Of a stretch of 5,861 nucleotides of DNA, positions 5,809-5,861 are shown piece by piece. Each line of letters opens with the position of its first letter. The stretch's first letter is position 1. The notes below the pieces were generated by a model, which ran no database searches, was not told where the DNA came from, and saw only the letters and a list, made by a program, of their open reading frames with translations. The stretch spans positions 1-5,861 of the forward strand of contig JAIHZV010000084.1 in assembly GCA_022718015.1 (NCBI GenBank), in the 5' to 3' direction. This stretch comes from Phascolarctobacterium sp. GTDB taxonomy: Bacteria > Bacillota > Negativicutes > Acidaminococcales > Acidaminococcaceae. Made by a program: the position numbers and the translations under genes.

Positions 5809-5861
5809 CAAAACGCAAAAAACGCTCTGCGTACTACCCAGGTAATACGCAGAGCGTCAAG
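5809..5861 (-). terminator. Rho-independent terminator (copy 2) of an unseen upstream minus-strand gene
   Basis: Stem arms 5822-5837 and 5842-5857 around the loop 5838-5841; on the minus strand the stem is followed by TTTTTTGCGTTTTG. The single change from copy 1 (C5834 opposite A5845) gives a tolerated G-U pair in minus-strand RNA but a C/A mismatch in plus-strand RNA. The gene it serves should end just beyond the window edge. Confidence 0.88.

Larger units (their letters stand above)
4056..5861. repeat. hipBA module bracketed by a directly repeated terminator
   Basis: The 52 bases at 4056-4107 recur in the same orientation at 5809-5861 with two differences: one extra A in the A run (five at 4064-4068, six at 5817-5822) and T4080 becoming C5834. 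Outside these limits the similarity stops on the left; on the right of copy 2 the window ends, so the repeat could continue. Everything between the copies is the hipBA operon with its promoter. Recombination between the copies would remove about 1.75 kb and leave a single terminator. Confidence 0.85.

Noticed and set aside
4056..5861. The two hairpin repeats as ends of a CRISPR array or insertion sequence
   Set aside because: There are only two copies 1.75 kb apart, in direct rather than inverted orientation, each followed by a U tract, and no transposase or Cas gene lies between them. They are terminators.

Overview
The window looks like chromosomal DNA from a low-to-medium GC Firmicute. I lean towards the Negativicutes (a Phascolarctobacterium/Acidaminococcus-like gut bacterium), but that is an inference from the Bacillus-like PNPase, the AGGAGG ribosome sites, sigma-A style promoters and the TctC-family lipoprotein. 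No rRNA or other taxonomic marker is present. Every gene I can support lies on the minus strand, so transcription runs from position 5861 towards 1.

Layout in order of transcription: (a) 5809-5861 is a rho-independent terminator that should end an unseen minus-strand gene beyond the window. (b) 5387-5771 and 4119-5387 hold a complete hipBA toxin-antitoxin operon. It has a perfect-consensus promoter (TTGACA-17-TATAAT), a HipB-type repressor/antitoxin, a HipA-family Ser/Thr kinase toxin overlapping it by one base, and its own terminator at 4068-4103. This terminator is almost identical to the one at 5809-5861, so the module sits between two direct copies of one terminator. (c) 4031-1861 is a two-gene operon: a cytoplasmic sialidase-like beta-propeller protein followed by a TctC/Bug-family solute-binding lipoprotein, with a promoter at 4003-4031 and a terminator at 1861-1910. 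(d) 1847-1 holds pnp (polynucleotide phosphorylase) with its own promoter. It runs off the left edge inside the KH domain.

Base composition is patchy. A 60-base sample of the sialidase-like gene (3301-3360) has 41 G/C, one of tctC (2401-2460) has 30, and one of hipA (4321-4380) has 19. This mosaic suggests that hipBA, and perhaps the sialidase-like gene, have histories different from the core gene pnp.

Working together: HipB should bind HipA and repress the hipBA promoter. The lipoprotein probably captures an organic or sugar acid for a tripartite tricarboxylate transporter whose membrane parts are encoded elsewhere, and the sialidase-like enzyme may process that ligand or a related one in the cytoplasm. 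PNPase is a housekeeping RNA-decay enzyme with no evident tie to the others. I see no wholly new system. The most unusual structural point is the toxin-antitoxin module bracketed by duplicated terminators.
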